In this document: one piece after another, positions 20,432 to 32,905 of the stretch
Layout: every line of letters starts with the position of its first letter
How positions within the stretch are numbered: position 1 is the stretch's first letter
Assembly (NCBI RefSeq): GCF_020360975.1
Contig: NW_025408682.1
Span: forward strand, 1,532,501 to 1,596,500
Reading direction: 5' to 3'
From: Hirsutella rhossiliensis
Lineage: Eukaryota > Ascomycota > Sordariomycetes > Hypocreales > Ophiocordycipitaceae
DNA: 64,000 nucleotides
Notes under the pieces: model-generated
The model's input: only the letters and a program-made list of their open reading frames with translations
What the model was told of the DNA's origin: nothing
The model's database searches: none
Position numbers and translations under genes: made by a program

Positions 20432-20999
20432 TCTTAAGGTATATGAGCAAAAGCGGAATTTTAGGAAATTAAGAAATTACGTAAGACTACGTAATAAAGG
20501 GGAAGAAGGAGTATAAGGTAGGATTTTCAACGGAATTTATTAGTAGTATATTAGTATATAGAAGAGGTGTTAAAGTTAATAATTCTCTATCTATCTACTA
20601 GCAGACATACTATCTTATATAGATAATTATAGCTAAATAGAAGAACCTTTTAGGACTAGATTTAGGCTACCGTATAGCCCTAAGACTAGGGAATTCCGTA
20701 ATACCTTAAGTAAATCTAGAAGTATCTTAGTTCTACTAATATTTATGTTTAAAGGAGGTTAGTCGTGCCGGTGTTCTTAAGAGGTCTTAGCTAGTATTCT
20801 AAGCTAGCTCTATTCCTTCGATTCCCGATTATATAATAACCGGCAACCCGTTTAATATATAATAATATATAAAATAATAAGCGATTCTTACTCTATAGGA
20901 TAAGATTTTATCTATAATTATTATACTACTTATTAGCTTATATAATTAGGAGAGTATATTATAGCTGCTTTATTTATAGTAGGAATACCGTTCCTTATA
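20432..20999. mobile_element. Solo LTR-like insertion I
   Basis: 568 bp bounded by TCTTAAGG and CCTTATA and flanked by a perfect AAAAG duplication (20427-20431 and 21000-21004). The uninterrupted sequence can be read in B4 near 47320. It shares the motif TAGGATTTT...GGAATTTAT with LTR E and has no coding frame, so a solo LTR of a related Copia element is likely; orientation unknown. It retains patches of CA/TG (GTCGTGCCGGTG). Confidence 0.8.
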
Positions 21000-21123
21000 A
21001 AAAGTTAGTTAAAAATTAGATTTTTTAATAAGAAGGGTAAAAGGAAGCTATAAGGGATATAAGAAAGGTACCTTTTATGGTAGCTAGAAAGTATAGGAAT
21101 TCTATTCCTCCTAAGCTTATAAC

Positions 21124-21600
21124 TCTTATAAAGAGAGATATAAGAAGTATATATAAAATATATAAAGGTAAAATTAAAAGTAAGGGGTTAGATAAGTAAG
21201 GTAAAGATATTTAATTCTTATAAGGGTAGTAATTATAGTAAGGGAGTAATTATTATATTACCTTAATTAACCTTCTTTCTTTTATCTAACGCCCTTTTTT
21301 ATACTTATTTAATATCTTAATTAATAAAGAAGATCCTACTTAAAGAAGCTATTAATATCCTCTTAACTACTAAGCTTTTTACTAGTTTTTCCCTTCCTTT
21401 CTAGCCGTTATTAATATATCTATCTTATCTCTTACTACCTTTATAAGAAGCTATTACTACTTTTACTTCCCCTCTTACCTTTACCTTTCTCTCTATACCT
21501 TCTTTTAGCTCCTTCTTTAAAACCGGTTTTTTAGCTTCCTTAGTCCCTTTTATTAAAAGATATCTCTAAGAACTATAAAATTAAGCTATACTTCGCGATA
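21124..21600 (-). repeat. 5' LTR of Copia B1
   Basis: 477 bp; on the minus strand it begins TATCGCGAAG at 21600 (TGTCGCGAAG before RIP). Confidence 0.85.
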
Positions 21601-22594
21601 ATAACTAAATATATTTATTTATATCTTTTATTATTTTATCTTAGTAAAAGTTCCTTATTAATAGTTTATTAATATATTAAAAGCTAAAGTATCTTATTAA
21701 TAGATTATTATAAAAGAGCTATATTAGCTCTTATTATAAGGCTACCTTTAAAAGCACTATAATATAACCCTTTTATAATAGTAGTCTATTTAAGTATATT
21801 AACTAAAAACCCTTCCTTTTTAAGAAGTCTTTAGTTCTTTTTAGCCTATTAATTATTATATTAACTAACTAAGTACGTTTTAGTAACTTTAGTAGCGGTT
21901 TTAAGAATTTTACTATATAAACCTTTATATAGTAGGCTACTTTTTTAGCGGTCTTTCTTAAAAGTAACTATTTATAACTAACTCTTTTTTTAGCTTAATC
22001 GGCTAATTATTTAAGTCTCGTACTTAAATTATTATAGTTTCGCTATAAATAAGTATATATATTTTCCTTATATAAAGGCGCTTTACTATACTTATATTAA
22101 CTTAAAGTTAAGTATCTCTTTACTTATAAAAATACTTTATTATCCTTTTATATAAATATAGTATTAATAGTAGCTAGCTTTACTTATAGCTCTAGTAATA
22201 GTTCTATAAATAAGGGCTTCTCGCCCTTATATCTAAGTATTTTTAATAGCGCGTTTACTAGGTTTAATTTACTTCTATAATACTTAATTATAAAGTTAAA
22301 TAGTACTAAATATATATACTATCTTACTTACTTCCTATTTAGAAAGGTTAAGTATATAAATATTTAGAGGTTATAATAGTTTAATAATACTTTTACTTTA
22401 TATACTACCCTTTTAATATAATATTACTAGTATTTAAATAACTTAATAATAGTAAATAGTTCTTGGTTTAAAATACTATAATTAAGTTTAGCTTTAGTAA
22501 ACTTTTTTAACTAAAATATAATTAAATAATAATACCCTTTATTATTAAGTTAAGAGATAATCCTTACTATTATAAATTATAATATATCTATTTC
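21601..22594 (-). pseudogene. Gypsy C fragment C1, left part (pol: RNase H/integrase side)
   Basis: Matches C2 from about 37355 to 38345 in the same orientation, so it is minus-strand pol of Gypsy C. It is broken at 22594 by Gypsy A2, whose target duplication ATTTC is at 22590-22594 and 46453-46457, and continues at 46458-46731. The left edge abuts the 5' LTR of Copia B1. Heavily RIPped. Confidence 0.85.
22590..22594. repeat. Target-site duplication of Gypsy A2, left (ATTTC)
   Basis: ATTTC also at 46453-46457, nearly 24 kb away, directly outside the other LTR. Confidence 0.95.
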
Positions 22595-22780
22595 TATAAA
22601 AGTCTTTAACTATTATAGGTTATAAGCTTAGGCTATAGCCTAAGCTATATAGTTATATATAAAAGGCTAGATCCTATATATATATATATAGGCTAGCCGC
22701 GTATAAAAGAGCTCTATATAGCTTATTAATATTATCCTATAGATAGTACCTATATATATACCTTTACTTACTCCGTAATA
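22595..22780 (+). repeat. 5' LTR of Gypsy A2
   Basis: 186 bp, TATAAAAGTC...CCGTAATA, preceded by ATTTC. Confidence 0.92.
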
Positions 22781-24228
22781 ATATAAGCTATTAATTAATA
22801 GATTTAATAGATATCTTTTTAAAAAGGGTACTACTTCCTTAAAGGAGTACCCCGCTACCCCTTAGGTAAATAAGAAGTATTATAGCTATCCTAGAAGCGT
22901 TTAAAAGCGCGATAGCTAGTAAGAAGAATAAGGTTCTTACTATATTAAGGAAGCCGTTTATAAGACTAGCGTTAACCCCTATAACCTTTATAATACTAGT
23001 TATAGTAGCGGTACTATTAATATAAAAGCTACTTCCTTAGCTAACCTAAGATAGTAAGCTAAAGTCTTTCTACTTCTTCCTTAGCTAGCTATAAATAAAG
23101 TTTATAATAAATAAGAAATAGGGCCTAAACGGCTATTATAATATAGTATAGTATTTACTCCTTTATACGCTACTAAAGCTTTAAATATAGCGGATCTTTA
23201 GATTCTAAGATAAAGGTAGCCCTAGGGGTAGATATAACCTATAAGACTTCTTTTAATACCTTATATATATATTCGGTAATATATAAGAGGGGGAGAAGGT
23301 ATAGGATGGGCTATAGACCCTAAAGTAAAGGGATAGGTAGACCTTTAGTAAATTCCTCCTTAACTTTAAAGAGATACTCTTATAGGTAGTAGGAACTATA
23401 GTATAAGAGGATAGCGCGAAGCTTATATAGTTATAAAACTTAATTACGCTAGCCTTATAAGAGCTACTTATCCTTATAATTATACTTACTAACTATAGCG
23501 AGTATATAAGCCGGTTAATAAAGGTAATATAGGGCTATAAGTAAACGCTATATTCTTAAAAGCTTTATAAGTATATATTATATAGCGGTAATAAGATTAC
23601 CGCCCTTTTATAAAAGGAATAGCTAACTATTAATATTAATAAGGATACTTTAATATCGGCTACTTATATAGACCGAGCTAAATATAGTAGGAAGTCGTTA
23701 TTAAATATCCCCCTTATTATCCTATACTTTAAATAGTAAGCGAAGTAAGTAATAAGTAAGGAAATCGAAAAAAGGAAGGCTAATAGCCGCTACTTATATT
23801 ATAGCGCGTTTATATACTTTATATTAAAATACCCCTTCCTTTTAGCTAAGTAGCCTATAGTAGTTTAGGTAGTAAAGATAAAACTACTTTTTACCTTAGA
23901 TAATAAAGAGGACTTTACGCCCTTAGGCCTAAAAGAAAAAGAGTAGCTTTAAAGTAAAGATAGGCTCTAAAGCCTTAATTACTAGTACTAGTAAAGGAAA
24001 AGGAGGAATTATCCGCTTATATAGAAAAGGAGCTTACTTTAATATAAGTTATAATTAATAACTCTTTACTTATCGCTACCTTTATAAATAAGGGCTACTA
24101 GTACTATACTATAGCTAATAAAGCGCTTATATAAGAGATATAAGTAATAGTAGAAAAGATCGCCTTAAGGTAAGTAAAGGGCGCCTTAAGCGCGATAAAA
24201 AGTATAGTAATTAAGGGTATTATTATAA
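22781..24228 (+). pseudogene. gag: Gypsy A2 gag and start of protease, RIPped
   Basis: Aligns along its length to A1 3321-3861 plus 7405-8305, without Copia J. The J target is seen empty at 23317-23321. The zinc knuckle Cys and His positions again read Tyr. The protease block appears as NKG (ex-DKG) near 24090. The frame is cut at 24229 by solo LTR E2. Confidence 0.85.
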
Positions 24229-24233
24229 GAAGG
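24229..24233. repeat. Target-site duplication of solo LTR E2, left (ATTAT)
   Basis: Repeated at 24920-24924; single in A1 at 8302-8306. Confidence 0.92.
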
Positions 24234-24919
24234 TATAAGCAATAAGGGTAGAATCGGGTAATTAATAATATAAGCGGAGAGATCGGTTAACGGAGTATAG
24301 GGTAGGATTTTATCCGGAATTTATAACGAGTATATAAGGGGCCGAATAATATATTAAAAGAATAGCGTTATAAAAGATACTTACGAACTTACTTATTCTA
24401 TCTACTACTCCTAGGGAAATCCTTTATCTTTTATAGACTATTACTCGCCTACTAGTAGACTAAGTAGTTAGTTTTCTAGTATATTCTATATTACTTAAAA
24501 AGCTCTATCTATAGTATATCTTCCTAACTTAGTAGGTAGTTTAATTATAGCGTGATAGTTAACGTAAGACTATAGGTTCTAGTATAAGTAGTAGATTTAA
24601 CTAGAATATTCTATGCCCTACCTATTCTTATATCGCGGATATCTTTAGAACCGCTAGGCTAAAATAGGTAATAGGGTATCCGTTCTACTTATAATTAACT
24701 TATGCATTTTATATATATTTTATTTATAAGGATAGGCTTATCCTAACCCGCTTTTCCTAGAGGAAGGTATAGATATCTAGTAAAGGTCTTTATCTTTTAA
24801 GGGTTATTCCCTTAGACTATATTATAGAGCCTCCTTTTACTAGCTTATTTTATAAAGCCTTCTTATACCTATTATTTCTTTATAATAGTAAAATAGGAAT
24901 ATAAGGGTATATTCTTATA
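24234..24919 (-). mobile_element. Solo LTR E2 of Copia F family
   Basis: 686 bp, closely similar to E1 but with far fewer CA/TG left. Produced by recombination between the LTRs of an inserted Copia F element, leaving one LTR and the ATTAT duplication in the A2 protease region. Confidence 0.92.
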
Positions 24920-24924
24920 ATTAT

Positions 24925-25054
24925 ATAGCTAGCTATAGAGGTCAATAGTTACTATAAGCTTATTATAGCCTATATAATCCCTTAACTAGAGTTTCCCTTA
25001 ATCCTTAGGAAACCCTAGTTATTATATATAGAGTTATACTTAGTTTTATATTAA
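24925..25054 (+). pseudogene. pol: Gypsy A2 pol segment between E2 and H
   Basis: A short stretch equal to A1 about 8307-8436, at the protease/RT boundary. Confidence 0.85.
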
Positions 25055-25059
25055 AAGAA
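25055..25059. repeat. Target-site duplication of Gypsy H, left (AAGAA)
   Basis: Repeated at 32901-32905; single in A1 at 8437-8441. Confidence 0.95.
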
Positions 25060-25523
25060 TATTACGACTATAGTCTAGCGAACCGCGGAAACTAGTATAT
25101 ATTACGAGGACACGTAACGTAAGGAGCAAGGAATATTAAACGGACCGATAGGCTAATTAAGTTTAGAGCAATAGGTTACTTTAGCGCTTTAACGCTCTAC
25201 GGCTAGATCGTAGGATCGCTCTAGCGCCCTAGCGCTCCTAGGCGACGGGATTACCTAGTGCTCTCGGCGATCCTAGGAAGCTCTTAAGATATATAAGGAA
25301 GGTACGGAATACTCCTTTAAATAGATAGCTTAATAGCTTTTAATATAGATCTTTATTATATTTCTATCTTTAATTCTAATTACTTAGTTATAGTTTATAG
25401 TCTATAACCTCCGACTTATTACTAACGTAACCTACTTATTATTACTTAAACTACGCCCTATTATATCTATTAATATAAACCCCTCGATAGGTTTATCCCT
25501 TAGAAATAACGCTAGTTATTATA
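25060..25523 (+). repeat. 5' LTR of Gypsy H
   Basis: 464 bp, TATTACGACT...GTTATTATA. It carries a GC-rich patch at about 25187-25270 with repeated AGCGCT/AGCGCC and CCTAGG palindromes, conserved in the 3' LTR at about 32564-32650. Confidence 0.93.
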
Positions 25524-25689
25524 CGTTAAAAGCTCTTATTTAGTATAATACCGCGTTACTCTAAGTAATATCGCAACTATTAATATACCTATATAGTAAG
25601 CTAGATTAACTAACTCTAGAGCTACTATATTACCTTAAGATATAATACGCGAGATTATTACCCTTTAATATAAGGTATAGTTACTTAAG

Positions 25690-26500
25690 AACGGAGGAGG
25701 TAATAAATAAGTTAGGGACCTTAGAGAAGTAGTTAAACTAAAATAGCTAGGACTATTTAACGGTACTTATAGTACGCTTTAAGACTTTCTTACCTAACTT
25801 AAGGCCTACTACTAGTTTTACCTTACTAAACTCTTAGACCTAGTTAAAAAGGTACTTTACGTAGGAAATTATTTATCTAAAACGGTACTCGCTTAGTTTA
25901 AACCTATTATAAGGGACTTTCTCGATAACTAACTAGCGTAATAAGATAACGAGATAAACGAAGTCTTTACTAGTTTCTAAGGATTTAAAGAAGCTATTAT
26001 AAAGGTATTTAAAATAACTAATAAGGAATAAAAAGCTAAATAGAAACTTTAAGAACTTTAATAAAGGATCTTAGTATTAAATTATACTACGAAGTTCTAT
26101 TAAGTTACCTTAAAGCTTAATTAAGATAATAAACCCCTTATATTATAATTCTACGATAGGCTTAAAGAAGAAGTTAAGGATAAGCTTTATAAGGAAAATC
26201 GACCTAATAACCTCTTAGACTATATTATTATAGTAGTATAAATCGATAATAGATAGTATACGTAACGCTAAGAAAAGAAATAAGGAAGAGGAAACTAAAA
26301 CCTTTCTTATAAGAATAACTTTAACCGACGCGCTAACTATAAAAAGAAGCGTAAAACTCCTATTACCTACGCTTATATAACTAACCTAGGTAGGATAGAC
26401 CTAAATATAATATAAAAAAGTAAAGGAAAGTGTTTTAATTATAGGAAACTTAGATATTACTTTAAAGAATATAAATAACCTTATAAAGAGAAGAAAACCT
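25690..26500 (+). pseudogene. gag: Gypsy H gag, RIPped
   Basis: Capsid protein of the element. From about 25740 the frame reads like a retrotransposon gag core (LFNGT...DFLT..LKAYY, then a block ending RPNNLLDYI). A zinc knuckle is at 26431-26472 with spacing C-x2-C-x4-H-x4-C: the first Cys (TGT) is kept, while the other three ligands now read Tyr (TAT). Stops are mostly RIP-type. The start codon is not placed. Confidence 0.82.
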
Positions 26501-26799
26501 ATTAAGTACTAGCCTTGAAAGGTAAGAAATACTTAAACGCTACTAATAGATAGGAACTAAAGTATAAACTCCTTAGTTAAACTATATACTATAACGACGA
26601 ATATATAGTATACTTAAGCGATAAGAATAGTACTAAATAGTTCTTAAAGCTATTAAAGAAGACCCTTATAATAATATAATAAAGGGGTCCTAAAATATAG
26701 AAATAAGTTAAATTTATAAAACTAAAATACCTTTATCTTAAAGGAGTCTCTTAGGACTAGATTAAGAAGAACGGTAAATAATTCTAAGAAGATATATAA

Positions 26800-29700
26800 A
26801 ATAAAAATTAATAATAACGATAGGTAGCTTATAAATAATATAATAAAGAAGATATAAATATAGCCCTTATACTTATAAAACTTAGATAATAACCTAAAGA
26901 GGGATAGCGAAGTATTAATAATATAAGCTTTAAAGAATAAGAAATACTTAGAGAAACGAAAGATAAGAATAAACTTATACTACTACCTTTATTACTAAGA
27001 GAAAATACTATAATTAAAGAATATATACTATACTTTAAAGAATTTAAAGAAATACTTAAAATTAAAACCTAATAAATACCTTAAATTCTTATAGAAAACT
27101 AATAAGCTATATTAATTCGATATTAACTAATACTATATAAAGGAAACTACGCTATAGCTATTACTATAGTCGATACCTTTATAGCTCTATAATAAGAATA
27201 GTAATTATAAGGAGAATTTAAAGATAATCTATAAATACTACTTACTTATAAGTACTATAAGTATATTTTATAGATATTATACGTCTACTTAGATTATATA
27301 ATATACTTTTAGATAAAAGTATAATATAATGCTTTCTTAGTTAAGTTTAAAGGATAAGTACTTTCGAAACCCTACCTAAGTATAGAACTAAACTACTAGA
27401 AAATCGATTAACGCTACCTAAATAACTAAGTTATATTATTAGAACCCGATTATAGTATACTACTTAAATACCGCGATAATTATAGTTTATTAATAAGATA
27501 TCTTTTAAAGATATATAAAATCTATAAATATACTAAAATAAAAGAATAGTATAACGCTACTTACTTTAAGGTATCTAAACCCTTAATCTTTTAAAGACTT
27601 ATATAATAAGTTAAATATAATAAGGAAGATTATAACGAATATATATACTTAAACTATAGAGTTTATAAATACGAAAAAGTATAAGTATAGTATAAATAAT
27701 ATAATAGTATACTAAAAGATTATTAGTAATATATATAAAGGCTATAAGCTATATTTAACTAAGGAAGAATCGATATAAAAATGCTATATATAAAATAGAA
27801 AGATATAAAACGAAAACTTAACCTTTAGTATAAGAATAAATAAAATTATAAAGTATAGTATATAATTAACTATAAAGTAGTATAATGTAAATAATATAGC
27901 GTTAAGAAATAAGAAATCTTTAATTAGCTATAAGAAATTAGTCTTTTAAGCCCTAATATAATACTACTTAATAAAAATATAAAGAAATAATATTAATAAT
28001 AAATTAAAGAAGAATACCTAAATAAAATAAATAAAGACTAAGTAAAAAATAAGGTATACTATCTATAAAAGGGCTATAGACTAGTATAATATAATAAGAT
28101 CTAAGGACCCTATATATAGTAACGGTAAGCTATAGCGATTAAATAGTATTAGATATTTAAATCGTAGGATATTACGCGCGTATACTTTTAGACTATAGCG
28201 TAATAAGTAATTACTTTTTACCTAAAGTCGTTAATCGTTACTAACTTATATAAAGATATAAGAAAGATCTATATAAACTTACGAATATTAAAGGAGAGGC
28301 CTTTAACTATAATAATAGAATTATTAATATAAAGATTAATTACCTTAATATTAATATCTAAGGCTATAATAAATAAGTTAACTTCGATATTATAGATATT
28401 AAAGAGTATAACCTTATATTAAGGCTTCTATAGCTATAGGAGAGCAACCTATTAATTAACTAAAAAACTAGCTAGCTATATTAAAATAAAGATATAAGTT
28501 TCTAAGACTAATAGATTTAAAAGAAAGTAAAATTTTATAATAATTTAGCTATTAAATAAGATAAAAAGGATAACCGTTTAAGTAAATTATTATAGGCTTT
28601 AGTAATATAAACGAAAATAGTACCTAAACTAATAGATATAATAAAATCGATTAATAAGACTTACGTACTAACTAATATAGCTATATAACCTAGTATCTAA
28701 TATAAATAAAATAAAGGATATAATATAAAGATCTAAAGAGTTATTACTACTTTAAGGAAAGACCTTAAATAAATTAATAAAGAGCTTAAGTTAAGAGAAA
28801 CTAGTTCTTAAAAGAAAGAATAAAGCCTATAAGATAGAATAAAGAATATCCCTTAGGAATACTAGAAATATAATAAACTCTTTAAAAAAGAACTTAAGAT
28901 AGGGTTACCTAAATATAGCTAATAAGACTATAAAATTTATCTTAAGGATAGAATAACGCCGACGTTTTATAAGATTTATAACTTAAATAAAAAGTAACTA
29001 TAAACGCTATATAACTACCTTAACGAGAATCTATAAAAGGGATATATATAAATATCTATATCTAAAGTAAGCTACCTAGTTATATTTATTCTAAAGAAAA
29101 ATAATAAGCTATAATTAGTTATTAACTATAAACGCTTAAACGATATTATAATAAAAGACCGAATACTATTACCGCTTATATTAGAACTATAAGATCGAGT
29201 ATATAGTAAAAAATAGTTTATAGCCCTCGATCTTAAAGGCGCCTATAACTTAATATATATATAAAAAGGATATAAATAGATAATAGCCTTTAAAATAAAA
29301 TTCGGACTATTTAAATATCTAGTAATACTATTTAGACTTATAAATATACTAGCTACCTTTTAACGGATAATTAATAATATCCTATATAAATACTTAGATA
29401 TCTTTATAGTAGTATACTTAGACGATATCTTAATCTTCTTAGATACCTTAGAAGAATATAAAGAATACGTATATAAGGTACTCCGCGTACTTTAAAATAC
29501 GAAGTTACTAGTTAAACTAAAGAAAAGTAAGTTCTATATATAAGAAGTAGACTTCTTTAAATATACGATCTTACTAAGAGAGATATAAATATAATAAAAT
29601 AAGATTAACTTAATTAAAGAATAGCTAACGCTAAAGAATATTAAGGACGTATAAAACTTCTTAGGATTTATAAATTACTACTAATAATTTATTAAAGATT

Positions 29701-31720
29701 TCGGAAAGATTATAGTACTACTATATAACTTAACGAAGAAGGAAAAAGAATTTATATAGGACGATAAAGCTAATAAAGCTTTCGAATATATTAAGACTAT
29801 AATTATATAAGAACTAGTCTTAACTACCTTTAATCTAAAATAATAAATCGAACTTAAAACTAATATATTAGACTTTACTTTAAGAATATAAATTAAATAA
29901 AAAGATAATAAAGGAAGACTATAACTAATTATATTTTACTTAAAGAAGCTATATAGCGTAGAACTTAATTACCCTATCTACGATAAAGAATTCCTTATAA
30001 TTATTTAAGCTTTTAAGGAATTTTAATACTACCTTTTTAAAAGTAAGTATAAAGTTAAGGTTTATATAGATTATAAGAATATCTTATATTTTATAACGAC
30101 GTAATAGTTAAACGGATAATAGATTTAATAAGCTAAATACTTATTAGAATTTAACTATAAAATAATCTATAAAAAAGAATAGAAAACGGTCGAGCTAATA
30201 CCCTTAGTCGATAAAGCGACTACGATATAGGGGCACTTATAGCGAAAGGATAGCTCTTAGAAATTAACGAAAACGGGAACTACTAATAATAATAGCTAAA
30301 TATAATATTTAAAGTATAACCTAATAACTTAATATACTAAAAGATCCTAAAATAGATAAAAAAATTAAAGTACTAAAGGGATATAATATAGAATATTTAG
30401 AAGTTTTAATATATAAGGATAAAATCTAGATACTACTAGCGTTATAAGATAAAGTTATATAAGATATATATAAATATTTAATATATAGATACTAAGGAAT
30501 CTAAAAAATAATAAAACGGATTAAATAATAATATAACTTCTTATAGCTTAAGGAAGTAGTATAATAAGTTATTAAAGAATATAAACTTTATATATAAAGT
30601 AAAGCTAAACGATATAAACTATATAGAGAATTATAACCGCTACTAGTACTAGAGAAACTATAGGATTTAATAGCTTTTAATTATATTATAAAGCTATTAC
30701 TATTAAAAGAACTTATAACTAACGTTAAGTATAATAGTATATTTATTATTATTAATAGACTAATAAAGTATAGGTACTTCTTACTATATAAAGAAGTAAG
30801 TAATATAAAAGAGCTAGTATATATATTCCTATAAACTATTATTAGTAATTATAGACTACTAAATAAGATTATCTTTAATAAAGGAAGTATATTTATAGCT
30901 AAGTTTTAGTAAGCTCTTATAGTATAATTAAGGACGAAATATAAGCTTAGTATAGCTTATTACCTATAAATAGATAGATAAATAGAACGACTTAACTAAA
31001 CGCTTAAATAATATTTATAATACTATATTAGCTATAAATAAAACGATTAAGTTAAATAGCTACTAATAGCATAACTAGCTTATAATAGCTTAATTATAGA
31101 AATAACTAAGCTCTTACTAATATACGCTAATTATAGATATAACCTAGAAGTATTTAAGGTTACTTAATAAAGACTATAAGTAAAACGAGCGATACTATAA
31201 GTAGATTAGCTATAAAAATTATATAAAGAAATATAATAAGAACTTTAATTCGTTAGAAAATAAATATCTACTTATTATAATCGGAAAAGATTATAGGGAC
31301 TAATCTTTTAAGAGGGAGATATAGTTTACCTTATATAATAAAATATTAAAATAAAATAACTAAGTAATAAATTAGATTTTAAGAAACTTAGACTATTTAA
31401 GGTTAAGAAAACTATTTTAAAAGTTAACTATAAACTTTCGCTACTAATAATAATATAAATATACCCGATATTTTATATCTTATTATTAAAACTAGCGCTA
31501 TAAAACGCTAAACTATAGGAAAAAATCGAAATTAATAATAATTAAGAATATAAAGTAAAATAAATGCTAAATATAAGAAAATAAGGTTAGTAATAAAAAT
31601 ACCTTATTAAGTAAAAGGGATATAGACTAAAGGAAAATACTTAGGAACTACTTAAGTACTTAACCTACTATAGTTCTTTACTTTAATAGTTCTACTAAGC
31701 GAACCCTTACTTAGAAATAT
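26800..31720 (+). pseudogene. pol: Gypsy H pol: protease, RT, RNase H, integrase, chromodomain (RIPped)
   Basis: A long frame with mainly TAG/TAA stops. The reverse transcriptase spans about 28930-29640, including LDLKGAYN, and its active site YLDD at 29415-29426 is intact because the second codon position pairs escaped TG context (TAC TTA GAC GAT). RNase H about 29870-30200 has IAFY-like and YDKEFL blocks. Integrase is about 30450-31050, with the core Asp residues partly changed to Asn. A chromodomain-like end lies at about 31545-31690 (EYxVE..L then KYLIK). The protease should lie in the first part but I did not locate its triad. Confidence 0.85.
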
Positions 31721-32436
31721 AAGGTTACTAAGAATAGTATCTTAGTCTAATATATCTAAGGCACTAAACGATTAAACCTTACTAATAGTAATAGTTTCCT
31801 TATTTAATAAATAAACCGATTTATCTTAAAAAGAACGCGTTATACTATCTTCTTTATTAATAGCTTATATACCCCGCTAAAATAACTTACTACCTTAGTC
31901 TTTTAAGAAACGCTTTTATTTCCTAATTTAAGCTAGGCGAGCTATCGCTTCCTTTAACGCTTCTTTTACTTTCTATTCGTTTAAATTAATCTTTTACTAT
32001 TAATTTATAATACGACGAACTAAAAAAAGAAGGAATATTAGTAAAAAAGAATAATAAGGGAGGAAAGGGATAAAACGAATAGGTAGACGCTATATTATAC
32101 TTATTATAAGAACGGCCTATAAAGGTATATTTAAAATACTAATTAAAACGCTCGCCGACCTTATAAGTTAAGCCTAACTAAAAATAATAGGAGCAAGGTA
32201 TAATTTTAATACTATAGATCTCGGTCTAAGATACTAGCTTTAATTATTAACGCGATTTATCGGAATTATAAGAATAGGATTTTTAAATATAACTAGATAT
32301 ACTATTAGTAGTATATCTTAAAAGGATAAAGGAATAAGGAACGATATACTTATATATAACGCGATAAGGGTATATTTATATATAGCGGCTAAGGTAGTAG
32401 GTCTTAAGGGTAAGACTAAAAGGAAGGGAGGCATCT
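31721..32436. other. 3' non-coding region of Gypsy H
   Basis: About 700 bp between pol and the 3' LTR, ending in the polypurine tract at about 32419-32430. No clear sense gene. The minus strand has short open stretches, but I could not build a long frame comparable to those in families A and C. Confidence 0.55.
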
Positions 32437-32900
32437 TATTACGACTATAGTTTAGCGAACCGCGGAAACTAGTATATATTATAAGGATATATAACGTAAG
32501 AAGTAAGGAATATTAAATAGACTAATAGGCTAATTAAGTTTAGAGCAATAGGTTACTTTAGCGCTTTAACGCTCTACGGCTAGATCGTAGGATCGCTCTA
32601 GCGCCCTAGCGCTCCTAGGCAACGGGATTACTTAGTGCTCTCGGCAATCCTAGGAAGCTCTTAAGATATATAAGGAAGGAACGGAATACTCCTTTAAATA
32701 GATAGCTTAATAGCTTTTAATATAGATCTTTATTACGATTCTATCTTTAATTTTAATTACTTAGTTATAGTCTATAATCTATAACCTTTAACTTATTACT
32801 AACGTAACCTACTTATTATTACTTAAACTACGCCCTATTATATCTACTAATATAAACCCCTTAATAGGTTTATCCCTTAAGAATAACGCTAGTTATTATA
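32437..32900 (+). repeat. 3' LTR of Gypsy H
   Basis: 464 bp, differing from the 5' LTR by transitions of the RIP type; followed by AAGAA (32901-32905). Confidence 0.93.
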
Positions 32901-32905
32901 AAGAA

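Larger units (their letters stand above)
14485..21123 (-). pseudogene. Copia B1 gag-pol, RIPped, interrupted by E1 and I
   Basis: Read on the minus strand, gag lies about 20430-19430 and ends in a Pro/Ala-rich stretch (about 19640-19480), matched in B4 at 48060-48260. Integrase should follow but I could not place its residues. Reverse transcriptase is clear: at about 16070-16010 the NQ-x-D block followed by NAFIN, and at 15809-15820 the active site reads YINN instead of YVDD, both Asp codons converted from GAT to AAT. RNase H should occupy about 15450-14600. Stops are mostly TAG/TAA. The gene is split by solo LTRs at 18480-19175 and 20432-20999. Confidence 0.75.
14012..21600 (-). mobile_element. 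Copia B copy 1 (B1), RIPped, with two nested solo LTRs
   Basis: Ty1/Copia element on the minus strand. The 5' LTR is 21124-21600 and the 3' LTR 14012-14484. It is about 6.3 kb once solo LTRs E1 and I are removed. Next to the 5' LTR the sequence on the minus strand reads GTTATAAGCTTAGG, a RIPped half initiator-Met tRNA primer site. Its flanks belong to different repeats (D on the left, Gypsy C on the right) and do not form a target duplication, so one end may have been rearranged. B4 (46732-50990) and the clean solo LTR at 45238-45713 are the same family. Confidence 0.85.
25060..32900 (+). mobile_element. Gypsy H, complete 7.8-kb chromodomain element inside A2
   Basis: Identical-length 464-bp LTRs (25060-25523 and 32437-32900), AAGAA duplication, purine tract AAGGAAGGGAGG just before the 3' LTR, and gag and pol on the plus strand. 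RIPped, but its reverse transcriptase active site is spared. It is a different family from A and C. It has about 700 bp without recognisable sense coding between pol and the 3' LTR. Confidence 0.95.
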
